From Thermococcus sp. EP1 (lineage in GTDB: Archaea; Methanobacteriota_B; Thermococci; Thermococcales; Thermococcaceae): DNA of 64,000 nt. The notes below the pieces were generated by a model. It did no database searches. It was not told where the DNA came from and saw only the letters and a list, made by a program, of their open reading frames with translations. Positions within the stretch are counted from its first letter, which is position 1. The number at the start of each line of letters is the position of its first letter. Location of the stretch: assembly GCF_001317345.1 (NCBI RefSeq), contig NZ_JXCG01000003.1, forward strand, positions 1 through 64,000. Direction: 5' to 3'. Made by a program: the position numbers and the translations under genes. Positions 50,392-58,490 of the stretch are shown here, one piece after another.

Positions 50392-52290
50392 TTAGGATTT
50401 TCTTCCGGCGATAAATCCTAAAATTAAGCCTACAACTAAAGCCGAAACTATTAATGGAGTTGAGAGTTTCTTTGTTTCAGGTAGTGGTTCTGTAGTTGTG
50501 TTAGTGGATGTTGCAGTTTGGTTGGGGATTAATGATATCAAGGGTTCCTCAGTTATTTTCGGAGGAGATGTGGTTTCTAAGAAAACAGTTGATGTTTCTT
50601 TGGCGTATTGATAAAACATCATGGCAGTTTGGATATTGTCCAATCCTCCTTGCTTTTCATAACTCTGGGCAAATTCGTAGTATGAGAGGCTTAAAACGGG
50701 GTAAATGCCTTCTTTCTGGGCCTGAGCAATTGCGATTTTGGCATCTTCTTTCATTCTCTGCAATTTATCCATTAAAATAGTCTCGTTATCTATTCCAAGA
50801 GTGTCTAGGATTATCTCAGCTTGGATTCTTGCTTCCATTGCTGAGAATATTGCTGCTGAATATTTTCCATCTAGATAGTATTCTTCTCCCTCGTTCATTA
50901 GATTAATTAAGTCTTGAAGACTCACTTCGCCAAACATAGAAGTGATATAAGTAATTATTAGTCTTGAATTGTCCAAGTATTCTCTTGCAGTCTCTTTTAT
51001 TGAATCTCTTTCAATGACTTCCCCTTTTGCATATCTCTCTCCTAAAGATGCCCAGAATTTTGCAGTTTGTATTCTCTCGTAAGCAAAGGCAGCACTACTT
51101 ACTGCGTTCCAGTAATTTCCATCATAATAGTTTGACCAAGCATCTTTTAGGAGGGACTTTGCTTGTTCTATCCTCTCTTCACTCGCAGCAACTGCTTGAA
51201 GCATACTTATTCCCCGTATTGTAATGTTTGAAACATGGTTTTCTGTTTCCTTTATTTCATTATCAATACTTTTTAGCAGGGTCTCTAAGTCACCGTCTGA
51301 TTTTATATCTAAATACCAGTCTACGTGTCGTATTGTGATCCTGGCTTGGAAATCAAGGCTTAGAGCTGTGTAATACATTCCTTCATCAAGGTTCTTCTTA
51401 GCTTCGTCTAGTTTCTTTTTTGCTTCATCTAGGGCATTTTTAAGGTAGGAATAGGTAGTATAACTAATATCACTGTCTTTAAGTTTATTTTCGATCTTTT
51501 CGTAGTATTTAATGGTTTCATCATAGTCTTTAACGGCATCCTCTTTTAAGAAAGATGTATCGACATTCAAATTAGCTGGTACAGGAGGTTTTTCTATCTT
51601 TTTTCCTGTAAAGTAATAAACAGCATCGTAAATGTCCTTAATCTCTTTAACATCCAAGCCCCATCTCTCTTTGGCATATTCAACCACATCTACTTTTTCT
51701 GACTTACTCGTTATCTCGACTATTGATCCTATTTGTTTCTTTTCTGTTGTCTCGACAATTTGGATTCTTTGTCCTTCCGGAATTAAGAAAAGCTTAGCTC
51801 CCACATTATATGCTGCAGAAGCTTTCTCTAAGATTCCTCCAACTGGCCCAATGCTTCCATCTGGGTTTATCATTCCTGTCATCATTACGTCTTCTCTAAT
51901 TTTCCATCCCTTAAGGGCTGCAATAATCCCTACTGTCATGGTTCCTCCTGCAGAAGGCCCACCTATGATTGGTGCGTCAGATTTTACATGAATAAAAACA
52001 TCATACTTGCTCATATCCACACCTAAGACTTTTCCTGCTATCTGTGCTGCCAATCTTGCTGAAGCCTGCATATCTACTTCTGCAAGGGGCCAAGTCTCAA
52101 CATAAACGTGTCCGGTTCCGGGAGCAACAGTTATTATAAAGTCCGTTGCAATACCAATTAGCTCACCATCTGAGGTTCTTGAGACTGCTGGAGCCTTTAG
52201 GATAATTGTATTTCCACTCTCTGGACATTGTGCACTTGTAAATGGTAAAAGCAAGAAAATTAGCATTAATATTGACAACATTTTCTTCAT
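50392..52290 (-). CDS. Exported Lon-like (S16) serine protease
   Basis: A protein of about 632 residues. A signal peptide (MKKMLSILMLIFLLLPFTSA) precedes an S16 protease domain at about 30-220. The Ser-Lys dyad is in GGPSAGGTMTVGI and GGILEKASAAYN, with TGMINPDGSIGPVGG between. Unlike Lon there is no AAA+ domain. Residues about 230-580 are helical repeats with coiled-coil propensity (KNALDEAKKKLDEAKKNLDE), and a Thr-rich linker leads to a C-terminal helix (LIVSALVVGLILGFIAG). It should be anchored on the outer face of the membrane. ATG 52288-52290 follows GGGGGTGA. Confidence 0.85.
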   Translation of the reverse strand: MKKMLSILMLIFLLLPFTSAQCPESGNTIILKAPAVSRTSDGELIGIATDFIITVAPGTGHVYVETWPLAEVDMQASARLAAQIAGKVLGVDMSKYDVFIHVKSDAPIIGGPSAGGTMTVGIIAALKGWKIREDVMMTGMINPDGSIGPVGGILEKASAAYNVGAKLFLIPEGQRIQIVETTEKKQIGSIVEITSKSEKVDVVEYAKERWGLDVKEIKDIYDAVYYFTGKKIEKPPVPANLNVDTSFLKEDAVKDYDETIKYYEKIENKLKDSDISYTTYSYLKNALDEAKKKLDEAKKNLDEGMYYTALSLDFQARITIRHVDWYLDIKSDGDLETLLKSIDNEIKETENHVSNITIRGISMLQAVAASEERIEQAKSLLKDAWSNYYDGNYWNAVSSAAFAYERIQTAKFWASLGERYAKGEVIERDSIKETAREYLDNSRLIITYITSMFGEVSLQDLINLMNEGEEYYLDGKYSAAIFSAMEARIQAEIILDTLGIDNETILMDKLQRMKEDAKIAIAQAQKEGIYPVLSLSYYEFAQSYEKQGGLDNIQTAMMFYQYAKETSTVFLETTSPPKITEEPLISLIPNQTATSTNTTTEPLPETKKLSTPLIVSALVVGLILGFIAGRKS

Positions 52291-52416
52291 TCTATTCACC
52301 CCCGCTAATTTAACTCTCTTTGCCATTTAATATCTCTTGTGGTTCATGAATCCAAAATTCAGTAAATGAACCAAAGCTCTTTTAAGGAATTTGCTAAAGA
52401 TTCAAGGGGGAGAAAC

Positions 52417-52959
52417 ATGGGCCTTTACTCTTCATTCATCGGGAGAAAGTTCAAACATATAGCGGGTAAAAAATATGAGGATATAATAAAGCACTATCGT
52501 GAGTTTTTGCTTACAGAAGAAGAAAAAATGCTACCTGAGATTCGGTCAATCCTCATGCCCCTTGATCGGTATGTAAAAAACATTCCCGATGAAGTATATG
52601 AAACTGTAAGTGCATATGATGCAAGTGTGTTACTAGTTTATATCATGGACTCAGAGATCTTTCATTTATTGAGCCAGACATTGAGCAAAGAAGCTAGTGA
52701 AGAATTTAAGCGAAGAGAAGAGATAGTAGGTAGGGAGATGCTTGATAAGGTTGCAAAAGAATTAGAGGATTTTGGGTTAAGGGTACAACGAAGGATCTTT
52801 TTTGGAAACAAAAGTGAAGATATAATAAGGTTGGCTGAAAATAATGATATGCTTGTTATTTCAAGGGCCTATGGATCTGAGATAACAAAAACCTCTCCTT
52901 TGAGCCCAATAGTCCTTAAGATAATCCAACATCTGAAAATTCCTGCTGTAGTCTATTAG
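52417..52959 (+). CDS. Universal stress protein-like protein
   Basis: A protein of about 180 residues with a UspA-like fold in its second half (DASVLLVYIMDSEIFHLL, RLAENNDMLVISRAYGSE, HLKIPAVVY). The ATP-binding G-x2-G-x9-G loop is not clear, so it may not bind nucleotide. Start at ATG 52417 after GGGGGAG; an earlier ATG at 52366 is possible. It is the first of a three-gene unit with a permease and a second USP. Confidence 0.7.
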   Translation: MGLYSSFIGRKFKHIAGKKYEDIIKHYREFLLTEEEKMLPEIRSILMPLDRYVKNIPDEVYETVSAYDASVLLVYIMDSEIFHLLSQTLSKEASEEFKRREEIVGREMLDKVAKELEDFGLRVQRRIFFGNKSEDIIRLAENNDMLVISRAYGSEITKTSPLSPIVLKIIQHLKIPAVVY

Positions 52960-52970
52960 GGGGTGAAACA

Positions 52971-54251
52971 GTGACAAACATGGAGCTCTTTGCATTACTG
53001 GTTTTCATTTTTACTTACGCTCTTATAATAAGCGAACGAATTCACAGGACAGTTGCTGCGATGATGGGAGCTTCTATAGTTTTATTGGCAAATATAGTTC
53101 CTTGGGAGAAAGTCCCTATTTTTTTGGATTTAGATACAATCCTCCTTCTCGCTGGCATGATGATAATAGTTAATACAACTAGAATGAGCGGTCTTTTTGA
53201 ATATATTGCAATAAAAACAAGCAAATTAGCTAAAGGCGAACCTATTCGTGTTCTTTTATTGTTTTCCATTGTTACGGCCCTTGTTAGTGCTTTTTTGGAT
53301 AATGTAACAACAGTTTTACTTCTCACCCCAATGCTTCTTTATATTTCCAAGTTAATGGAAATAAATCCTCTTCCTTTCCTTCTTTCAGAGATTTTTGCCT
53401 CTAATATTGGAGGAACGGCGACTCTCATTGGGGACCCTCCCAATATAATGATAGGCTCTGCTGCTGGACTGAGTTTTAATGAATTTATTAGTAATATGGG
53501 GCCTATAGCTCTTTTAGATCTAGTAGTTATGATCATTATAGTCTATTTTGCTTACCGGGAGGTATTACGAGTCAGTGAAGAAAAAAAGGAAAGAATTCTG
53601 AGAACTCTAGATAGTTTAGATGAAAGAGCTGCCATCAGAGATTTAGCTCTTTTCAGAAAATCAATAATTACTATCTTCGTTGTGATAGCCCTATTTTTTG
53701 TTCATGATAGACTTGGTGTAGAACCAGCAGTGGTGGCATTATTTGGTGCTTCTTTGCTCTTATTATGGAGTCGAGAAAACCCCGAAGGGATTTTAGAAAA
53801 AGTCGAATGGGCGACTCTTTTCTTCTTTGGAGGCTTATTTATTCTAGTTGGGAGTCTTGTTGAAACTGGATTTATAGAGCAGATAGCCCGTTGGATGATG
53901 TCTTATATGCATGGTGAAGGAGAAGCGATGCTGATTATAGCATGGTTCTCGGCATTTGCTTCAGCTATTATAGATAACATACCTTTCACAGCTACTATGA
54001 TACCTCTTATTAAGGCTATGGGGACGTCTCTTGATACGTATCCCCTTTGGTGGGCTTTAAGTTTAGGAGCATGCTTGGGAGGAAATGGAACTGCCATTGG
54101 GGCCTCAGCAAACGTTGTGGTCATTGGAATAGCTGCGAAGGAAGACATAAAAATCACGTTTGTGGATTTTCTTAAAATGGGAATTATAGTAATGACACTC
54201 ACAGTTGGGGTTGGTATTGGAGTTTTGTGGTTTAGATATGTGTGGTGGTGA
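52971..54251 (+). CDS. Ion transporter superfamily permease (ArsB/NhaD/CitM-like)
   Basis: A 426-residue protein with about 11-12 helices of the SLC13/ArsB type. It has the paired family motifs SAFLDNVTTVLLLTPMLL with EIFASNIGGTATLIGDPPNI in the first half and AIIDNIPFTATMIPLIK with GGNGTAIGASANVV in the second. The substrate (anion, Na+/H+ or arsenite) cannot be read from sequence. GTG start after GGGGGTGA. It is flanked by two universal stress proteins that may regulate it. Confidence 0.88.
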   Translation: MTNMELFALLVFIFTYALIISERIHRTVAAMMGASIVLLANIVPWEKVPIFLDLDTILLLAGMMIIVNTTRMSGLFEYIAIKTSKLAKGEPIRVLLLFSIVTALVSAFLDNVTTVLLLTPMLLYISKLMEINPLPFLLSEIFASNIGGTATLIGDPPNIMIGSAAGLSFNEFISNMGPIALLDLVVMIIIVYFAYREVLRVSEEKKERILRTLDSLDERAAIRDLALFRKSIITIFVVIALFFVHDRLGVEPAVVALFGASLLLLWSRENPEGILEKVEWATLFFFGGLFILVGSLVETGFIEQIARWMMSYMHGEGEAMLIIAWFSAFASAIIDNIPFTATMIPLIKAMGTSLDTYPLWWALSLGACLGGNGTAIGASANVVVIGIAAKEDIKITFVDFLKMGIIVMTLTVGVGIGVLWFRYVWW

Positions 54252-54254
54252 AAG

Positions 54255-54704
54255 ATGAGAATACTTGTGTTAATAGATGGATCAAAATGGAGTCAAAAAG
54301 CAGCCCTTCATGCACTCACTATTGCAAAAAAGAAAAATGCAAAGATAGTTCTTTTCTCAGTTTTGGACAGGAGAGAGGCCAAAGCAGTTGCTTTCAACCT
54401 TGGTGCAAGACAGGGAAGCTTTGAAAAAATTCGTAGCTTTGAGGAGGAAGTGTGGAACAATATGAAAAGGAGTATTCAAGAAGTAATGGGGGAAATGTTG
54501 AGATTTTGTCAGAGTGAAGGTGTGAATTGCTCTATAAAAATTGTAGAGGGTATAGCGAAAGATAAAATTCTAGAAGAAGCAAATAGTGGAAAGTATTCTC
54601 TAGTTGTGATGGGTGCTTATGGAAAGAGTGGAAAGACGAGAATAGGAAGCTTGCTAGAGGAGATAGCAGGGAATATAAGGCCTCCTCTTTTAATAGTTCG
54701 ATGA
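54255..54704 (+). CDS. Universal stress protein (UspA family)
   Basis: A 149-residue USP with RILVLIDGSKWSQKAALHAL at the start and the ATP-binding loop GAYGKSGKTRIGSLLEEI (G-x2-G-x8/9-G-S) near the end. It probably binds ATP. It follows the permease with a three-base gap and a GTGGTGA site, so the permease and the USP are translated together. Confidence 0.88.
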   Translation: MRILVLIDGSKWSQKAALHALTIAKKKNAKIVLFSVLDRREAKAVAFNLGARQGSFEKIRSFEEEVWNNMKRSIQEVMGEMLRFCQSEGVNCSIKIVEGIAKDKILEEANSGKYSLVVMGAYGKSGKTRIGSLLEEIAGNIRPPLLIVR

Positions 54705-54732
54705 TTTATATGGTCCTTTAGTTTGAGATCTT

Positions 54733-54782
54733 ACTTTTTTCTTTTGAAAGCCTCGCCGTTAAGGGCGGGAAGATGTCAGCTT
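54733..54782 (+). repeat. GC-rich hairpin element copy 1 (IS605-end or sRNA-like)
   Basis: A pyrimidine tract is followed by GAAAGCCTCGCC, loop GTTAAG, GGCGGGA and then AGATGTCAG. The stem CTCGCC/GGCGGG is strong in an AT-rich context. The same GAAAGCCTCGCC start occurs in opposite orientation at 55972-55924. Sequences of this shape are found at the right ends of archaeal IS200/IS605 (TnpB) elements and their guide-like RNAs. No tnpA or tnpB is present, so this would be a remnant or a solo RNA. Confidence 0.5.
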
Positions 54783-54827
54783 GCTGTAAATATAGAAGGG
54801 GAGAGATTAAGATCATAAGGAAAATTC

Positions 54828-55100
54828 TCAGTCTCTTTTCACTAAAGCCACAAAAAATAGGAGAAGTATTCCGAGTTCTAGAGTCGTTGAAGTAATATCG
54901 ATAATATCTAATGAGACTGTGCCGTTGAGCAAATGGAAATTTTCAATAATCTTTTTGATGGTAAACATGAGGAATGCTAAGAGTAATAGTAGGATACTCT
55001 TCATTCCGCTCTTCTTGTATGCTTTCCACGCAGTTATTGAAAGTAAACCTCCTAAAACAATTACGATACTATCTAGGATATATCCTAGAAGATTAATCAT
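54828..55100 (-). CDS. Small membrane protein paired with a HTH regulator
   Basis: A 90-residue protein with three helices (LDSIVIVLGGLLSITAWKAY, MKSILLLLLAFLMFTI, and a C-terminal LELGILLLFFVALVKRD). The layout resembles the archaeal DUF7521 proteins that occur next to winged-helix regulators. It overlaps the upstream regulator gene by eight bases. It may sense a membrane signal for that regulator. Confidence 0.65.
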   Translation of the reverse strand: MINLLGYILDSIVIVLGGLLSITAWKAYKKSGMKSILLLLLAFLMFTIKKIIENFHLLNGTVSLDIIDITSTTLELGILLLFFVALVKRD

Positions 55101-55608
55101 ATTCCTCCCCCCTGAAGGTTAAGGTCAAATCAATTAGCTTATCAGCAAGTCTATCCCAGATTTTGGGTTTATATTCTCTGATTATACGGATTAAAACATC
55201 CTTGTCATAATTTGGTTGATAAATAACATTCTTTCCATGTTTAATTTTCCTCACAAGCCCCAGTGCTTCAAGTCGTTCCATGTGGTAGTTTATCGTGGAT
55301 GGAGTTAGATTGAGCTTCTCTGCCAGTTCGTGCTGGTTTTTTTCATCTTCTGCAAGTAAAATTAAGATTTTCCGTTGACTTTCATTTGAAATTGCTATCA
55401 TAAGGGGTTTGTAACTTTCACTAAAATCTGCAGGGAAGATGTATTTCCTACCTCCAAGTTTTTTTGCAACAATTTTTTTCTCTCTTTCAAGATGTCGAAG
55501 GTGGTACTGGAGATTTCCTATTCCCATCTCAAGTTCTTGAGCTAATTTACGAAAAGTTATTCCTGGATTCTTTGTAATATGTTCTAAGACTCTTTCTCTG
55601 CTGGTCAT
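55093..55608 (-). CDS. Double winged-helix regulator
   Basis: A 171-residue protein with two HTH domains. The first is at about 1-60 (RERVLEHITKNPGITFRKLA, GIGNLQYHLRHLEREKKIV) and the second at about 70-145 (ISNESQRKILILLAEDEKNQ, TPSTINYHMERLEALGLVRK). Such two-wing regulators are common in Euryarchaeota next to small membrane proteins. Target unknown. Confidence 0.82.
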   Translation of the reverse strand: MTSRERVLEHITKNPGITFRKLAQELEMGIGNLQYHLRHLEREKKIVAKKLGGRKYIFPADFSESYKPLMIAISNESQRKILILLAEDEKNQHELAEKLNLTPSTINYHMERLEALGLVRKIKHGKNVIYQPNYDKDVLIRIIREYKPKIWDRLADKLIDLTLTFRGEEYD

Positions 55609-55681
55609 AAGTATCAGAATAAGAATGGTATTAAGACTTTTTAACGGTTTATGGTACGATTCTCAAAACAGAGATCTGATA

Positions 55682-55758
55682 TGGAGCCCCGGGCGGGGTT
55701 TGAACCCGCGACCTGCCGCTTACCAAGCGGCCGCTCCACCAGGCTGAGCCACCGGGGC
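55682..55758 (-). tRNA. tRNA-Thr (anticodon GGT)
   Basis: Read on the minus strand. Acceptor arms GCCCCGG and CCGGGGC pair. The anticodon stem GCCGC/GCGGC encloses loop TTGGTAA, giving anticodon GGT (threonine). T-loop GGTTCAAACCC is present, the discriminator base is T and CCA is encoded. No intron. Confidence 0.95.
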
Positions 55759-55780
55759 ACCGAAAGAAAGAAGCCAAAAT

Positions 55781-55800
55781 CGCTATATAAACTTTTCGCT
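55781..55800 (-). promoter_or_regulatory. Promoter of tRNA-Thr
   Basis: On the minus strand CGAAAAGTTTATATAG gives a BRE (CGAAAAG) and TATA box (TTTATATAG) about 28-38 bases upstream of the tRNA. The BRE/TATA pattern matches that of the tRNA-Lys gene. Confidence 0.65.
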
Positions 55801-55923
55801 CTGGACTTTTTAAAAGCTGTGTATTTGGCGTGTTATACGGTATACTGTTTAAGTTATAAGTTATATGTGTTAACGTTTTGCGTGTTAGAGGATGCTCTTG
55901 AGCCTTTGGGATTAGAATTTCAA

Positions 55924-55972
55924 GTACTGATCTCCCCCTTGTTTTGAAGGGCGAGGCTTTCAGAAGAAAAAA
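55924..55972 (-). repeat. GC-rich hairpin element copy 2 (inverted relative to copy 1)
   Basis: On the minus strand a T-rich tract leads to CTGAAAGCCTCGCCCTTC, loop, AAGGGGGAGATCAG. CTCGCCCTT pairs with AAGGGGGAG with one mismatch. It shares GAAAGCCTCGCC and the following AGAT-CAG pattern with copy 1 at 54733. The remaining sequence between 55801 and 56001 is AT-rich with no gene. Confidence 0.5.
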
Positions 55973-56001
55973 TGTTAAGAAATAGGAGAAGCAGGCATTA
56001 A

Positions 56002-57027
56002 TTAGTATTCTCTTTCTACTATGAAATCTGCTAAAAGTTCGAGATACCTTCTAGCTTCACTCTCTGGCAGTATCTCTAGGGATTTTTTGGCCTCCTCTGC
56101 AAGTTCTTTTGCAACTTCAGCAGCATAGTTTATGCTTCCATATTTCTTTAAGAGCTCGATTGCCTTTTTGACCTCTTCTTGAACGTCTTCCTCTATGATG
56201 CCTTCTCCTTGTACATCTCCAGCATATTTTCCAAATATCTTAAAGAACTCTCTTTTGTCCTCTTCATTTGCATTTTCTAGGAAGTGGGCTACAATAAGGG
56301 TCTTCTTACCCTTTCTTATATCGCTTCCCACAGGTTTTCCAAGTTTTTCTTCATCAGCTATAAGATCCAGAACATCATCCCACACTTGGAATGCTATACC
56401 GATGTTCCTCCCATATTTTGATAAAGCTTGAATATACTCCTCATTGTCTGTTCCTATAATTCCACCAATTGTGGCTGAAGCGTCTATTAGCGCACCGGTT
56501 TTTCCACTTATCATTTTCATGTATTCCTCAATGCTAACACTATCTTTGCTTTCAAATTCCAAGTCCATTGCTTGACCTTCACATAACTCGTTAGAGGTCT
56601 TTGAGATAACATCCAGAACTCTTACAACTTTTTTAGGGTCAGTAGGAATCTTTGCAATTGCCTCAAAAACTTTTGAGAAGAGCAAGTCTCCAGCGAGTAT
56701 TGCCATGTTTATTCCCCAAATCTTATGAACCGTTGGTCTGCCTCTTCTTTTTTCGTCCATGTCCATTATATCATCATGAACCAGAGAATAGTTATGGAGT
56801 AATTCCACCGCTGCTGCGGCATAAATTGCTTTCTCTGGATCTCCACCCACAGCTTCTGTGGCCATTAATACTATAAACGGCCTAACTCTTTTCCCTCCAG
56901 CTAAGGGGTAATGTCTTGCAGCATCATAAATAACCTTAGGTTCTTTTTCTGGCACAAGATCAAAGATAGCTTCATCAACTACTTTGCTTTTTTCTTTCAA
57001 TGCTTTGAATAAAGGATCAAACTTCAT
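56002..57027 (-). CDS. idsA: Short-chain isoprenyl diphosphate synthase (GGPP/FPP synthase)
   Basis: A 341-residue trans-prenyltransferase. The first Asp-rich motif is LVHDDIMDMD and the second is QVWDDVLDL; KRVRPFIVLM and GQAMDLEF are conserved. It makes farnesyl or geranylgeranyl diphosphate for ether lipids. The residue pattern upstream of the first motif (NYSLVHDD) suggests the archaeal bifunctional type. It follows aRNase J with a four-base gap in the mevalonate-linked operon. Confidence 0.92.
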   Translation of the reverse strand: MKFDPLFKALKEKSKVVDEAIFDLVPEKEPKVIYDAARHYPLAGGKRVRPFIVLMATEAVGGDPEKAIYAAAAVELLHNYSLVHDDIMDMDEKRRGRPTVHKIWGINMAILAGDLLFSKVFEAIAKIPTDPKKVVRVLDVISKTSNELCEGQAMDLEFESKDSVSIEEYMKMISGKTGALIDASATIGGIIGTDNEEYIQALSKYGRNIGIAFQVWDDVLDLIADEEKLGKPVGSDIRKGKKTLIVAHFLENANEEDKREFFKIFGKYAGDVQGEGIIEEDVQEEVKKAIELLKKYGSINYAAEVAKELAEEAKKSLEILPESEARRYLELLADFIVEREY

Positions 57028-57031
57028 TCTA

Positions 57032-58354
57032 TCACCTCACATCAACTTTGTAACCGTTTCTTGACACGAAAACGTCCCTTCCTATTAAATATCCTTCTTC
57101 TTCGGCAAGTTCGGCATAATATGTAAGCATCCTAAATTCACCATGAGCGGGAATTATATTTTCAGGATTTAAGAGTTTGATTAAATATCTATGGTCTTCT
57201 CTACTAGAGTGGCCAGATACATGTAAATCTTTTACCATCCTAACCCCTCTCATTCTGAGTTTGGTCTCTAGGGCGTAGCGTTGGGCAATATTGAGGGGGT
57301 TTGGGATAACTCCTGCAGAGAACACAACAGTATCATTCTTTCCAATATCGTAGAGCTCTCCACTAGCCATCCTTGTTAAGATGGCTCCTGGTTCACCTTG
57401 ATGACCGGTTACAATTAGAAGATAATTCTCTCTAGCCTGAGAGACCTCTCTGAGGGTCTTTTGTACGGCAGCTGGGCTTCTAACGGCTTTAGCCCCTTTC
57501 ATTTTTATTAATCCTAACTGTTTTGCTATGCCAGTATATTTGGCCAATGACCGCCCTATCAGAACGGCCTGTCTTCCCATGTTATTTGCTATTTCTATTA
57601 GTTCTTGAAGTCGAGCTATATGTGAAGCAAAAGTAGTTGTTATCAGGCCTTTTTCTTCCATCCCTTCGTAGTAGAAAAAGTCTTCAAGAAGCAATTTTGC
57701 GGAAGCTTCGCTTGGGGTCTTTGTTTGCTCGGCAACTCTTGTAGATTCAGGTATCAAAATTTTTACACCTTCTTGGCCTATTTCCTTAAGCCTCTTATAG
57801 TCGGGTTTTTCTCCTAGAGGGTTGTGATTATCGAATTTATAATCACAGGCATAAACTACGGCTCCTTCTGGAGTATGTATTACAACCATAGACGAATGGG
57901 GAATTGAATGTGTTATTTGGACAAATTCTATAGCTAGATTTTCACTTACTTGGACTATCTCACCATATTGAGTCTCATACATGGGGTTTGTAACTTCAAA
58001 GTACTGTTCGCTTCTAACTTCCCCTTTTGCAAGTTTTATTGTGTAAGGAGTTCCATAAATTGGGACGTTAGAATAGTGAGGTGCAAGTTTTGCTATGGCA
58101 CCTATATGATCGAGATGGCCATGAGAGAGGGCTATAGCTACAACTTTTTTGTTTCTAATTGAAGTATCGTCTGGAATAGCTCCCAATTTTCTTAAATCTC
58201 GCGAACTCATTTGTTGAAAGTTAACATCTTCATGAATAAGAACTCGATCAAGTCTAATCCCCATATCAATTATTATAACCTCATTTTCATATTCTATGGC
58301 AGTCATATTTTTACCTACTTCTTCATAACCACCTATTGTGTAAACTTTTATCAT
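57032..58354 (-). CDS. Archaeal RNase J (beta-CASP 5'-3' exoribonuclease)
   Basis: A 440-residue metallo-beta-lactamase/beta-CASP nuclease. Motif 2 is SHGHLDHIGA, motif 3 THSIPHSS, motif 4 ACDYKFDN; the beta-CASP parts include VTGHQGEPGAILTRMA and the C-terminal HVSGHSSREDH and PAHGEFRM. The length and lack of KH domains mark aRNase J rather than aCPSF1. It degrades RNA 5'-3' and works with the ASH-Ski2 helicase, also in this window. It sits among isoprenoid genes. The mRNA leader is structured (see the leader entry). Confidence 0.92.
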   Translation of the reverse strand: MIKVYTIGGYEEVGKNMTAIEYENEVIIIDMGIRLDRVLIHEDVNFQQMSSRDLRKLGAIPDDTSIRNKKVVAIALSHGHLDHIGAIAKLAPHYSNVPIYGTPYTIKLAKGEVRSEQYFEVTNPMYETQYGEIVQVSENLAIEFVQITHSIPHSSMVVIHTPEGAVVYACDYKFDNHNPLGEKPDYKRLKEIGQEGVKILIPESTRVAEQTKTPSEASAKLLLEDFFYYEGMEEKGLITTTFASHIARLQELIEIANNMGRQAVLIGRSLAKYTGIAKQLGLIKMKGAKAVRSPAAVQKTLREVSQARENYLLIVTGHQGEPGAILTRMASGELYDIGKNDTVVFSAGVIPNPLNIAQRYALETKLRMRGVRMVKDLHVSGHSSREDHRYLIKLLNPENIIPAHGEFRMLTYYAELAEEEGYLIGRDVFVSRNGYKVDVR

Positions 58355-58377
58355 TTCAGTTCCTCCACTATTTTATT

Positions 58378-58466
58378 GAGGCGGACTTTTTGTCGGCCTC
58401 GGCCCTTTGGCTGGTGGAGCGGAACTCCACCGGGTTAAGGTATACTAGCTTCGAGGGTTTAAAAAT
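58378..58466 (-). promoter_or_regulatory. Promoter and structured leader of aRNase J
   Basis: On the minus strand a TATA box TTTTTAAACCC (58466-58456) predicts a start near 58434. From there the leader immediately folds as GGTGGAG / CTCCACC around a five-base loop (58413-58431), then as GAGGC(G)GAC / GTC(G)GCCTC around a T5 loop (58378-58400, given as plus-strand bases). The GC content is far above the surroundings. The GGAGG ribosome binding site follows. Confidence 0.6.
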
Positions 58467-58490
58467 ATGTGCATTAGAAAAGAAAAAGCT

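Noticed and set aside
55651-55947. A 98-codon open frame over the tRNA-Thr gene
   Set aside because: It reads through the complement of tRNA-Thr and the hairpin element. Its translation has no family likeness.
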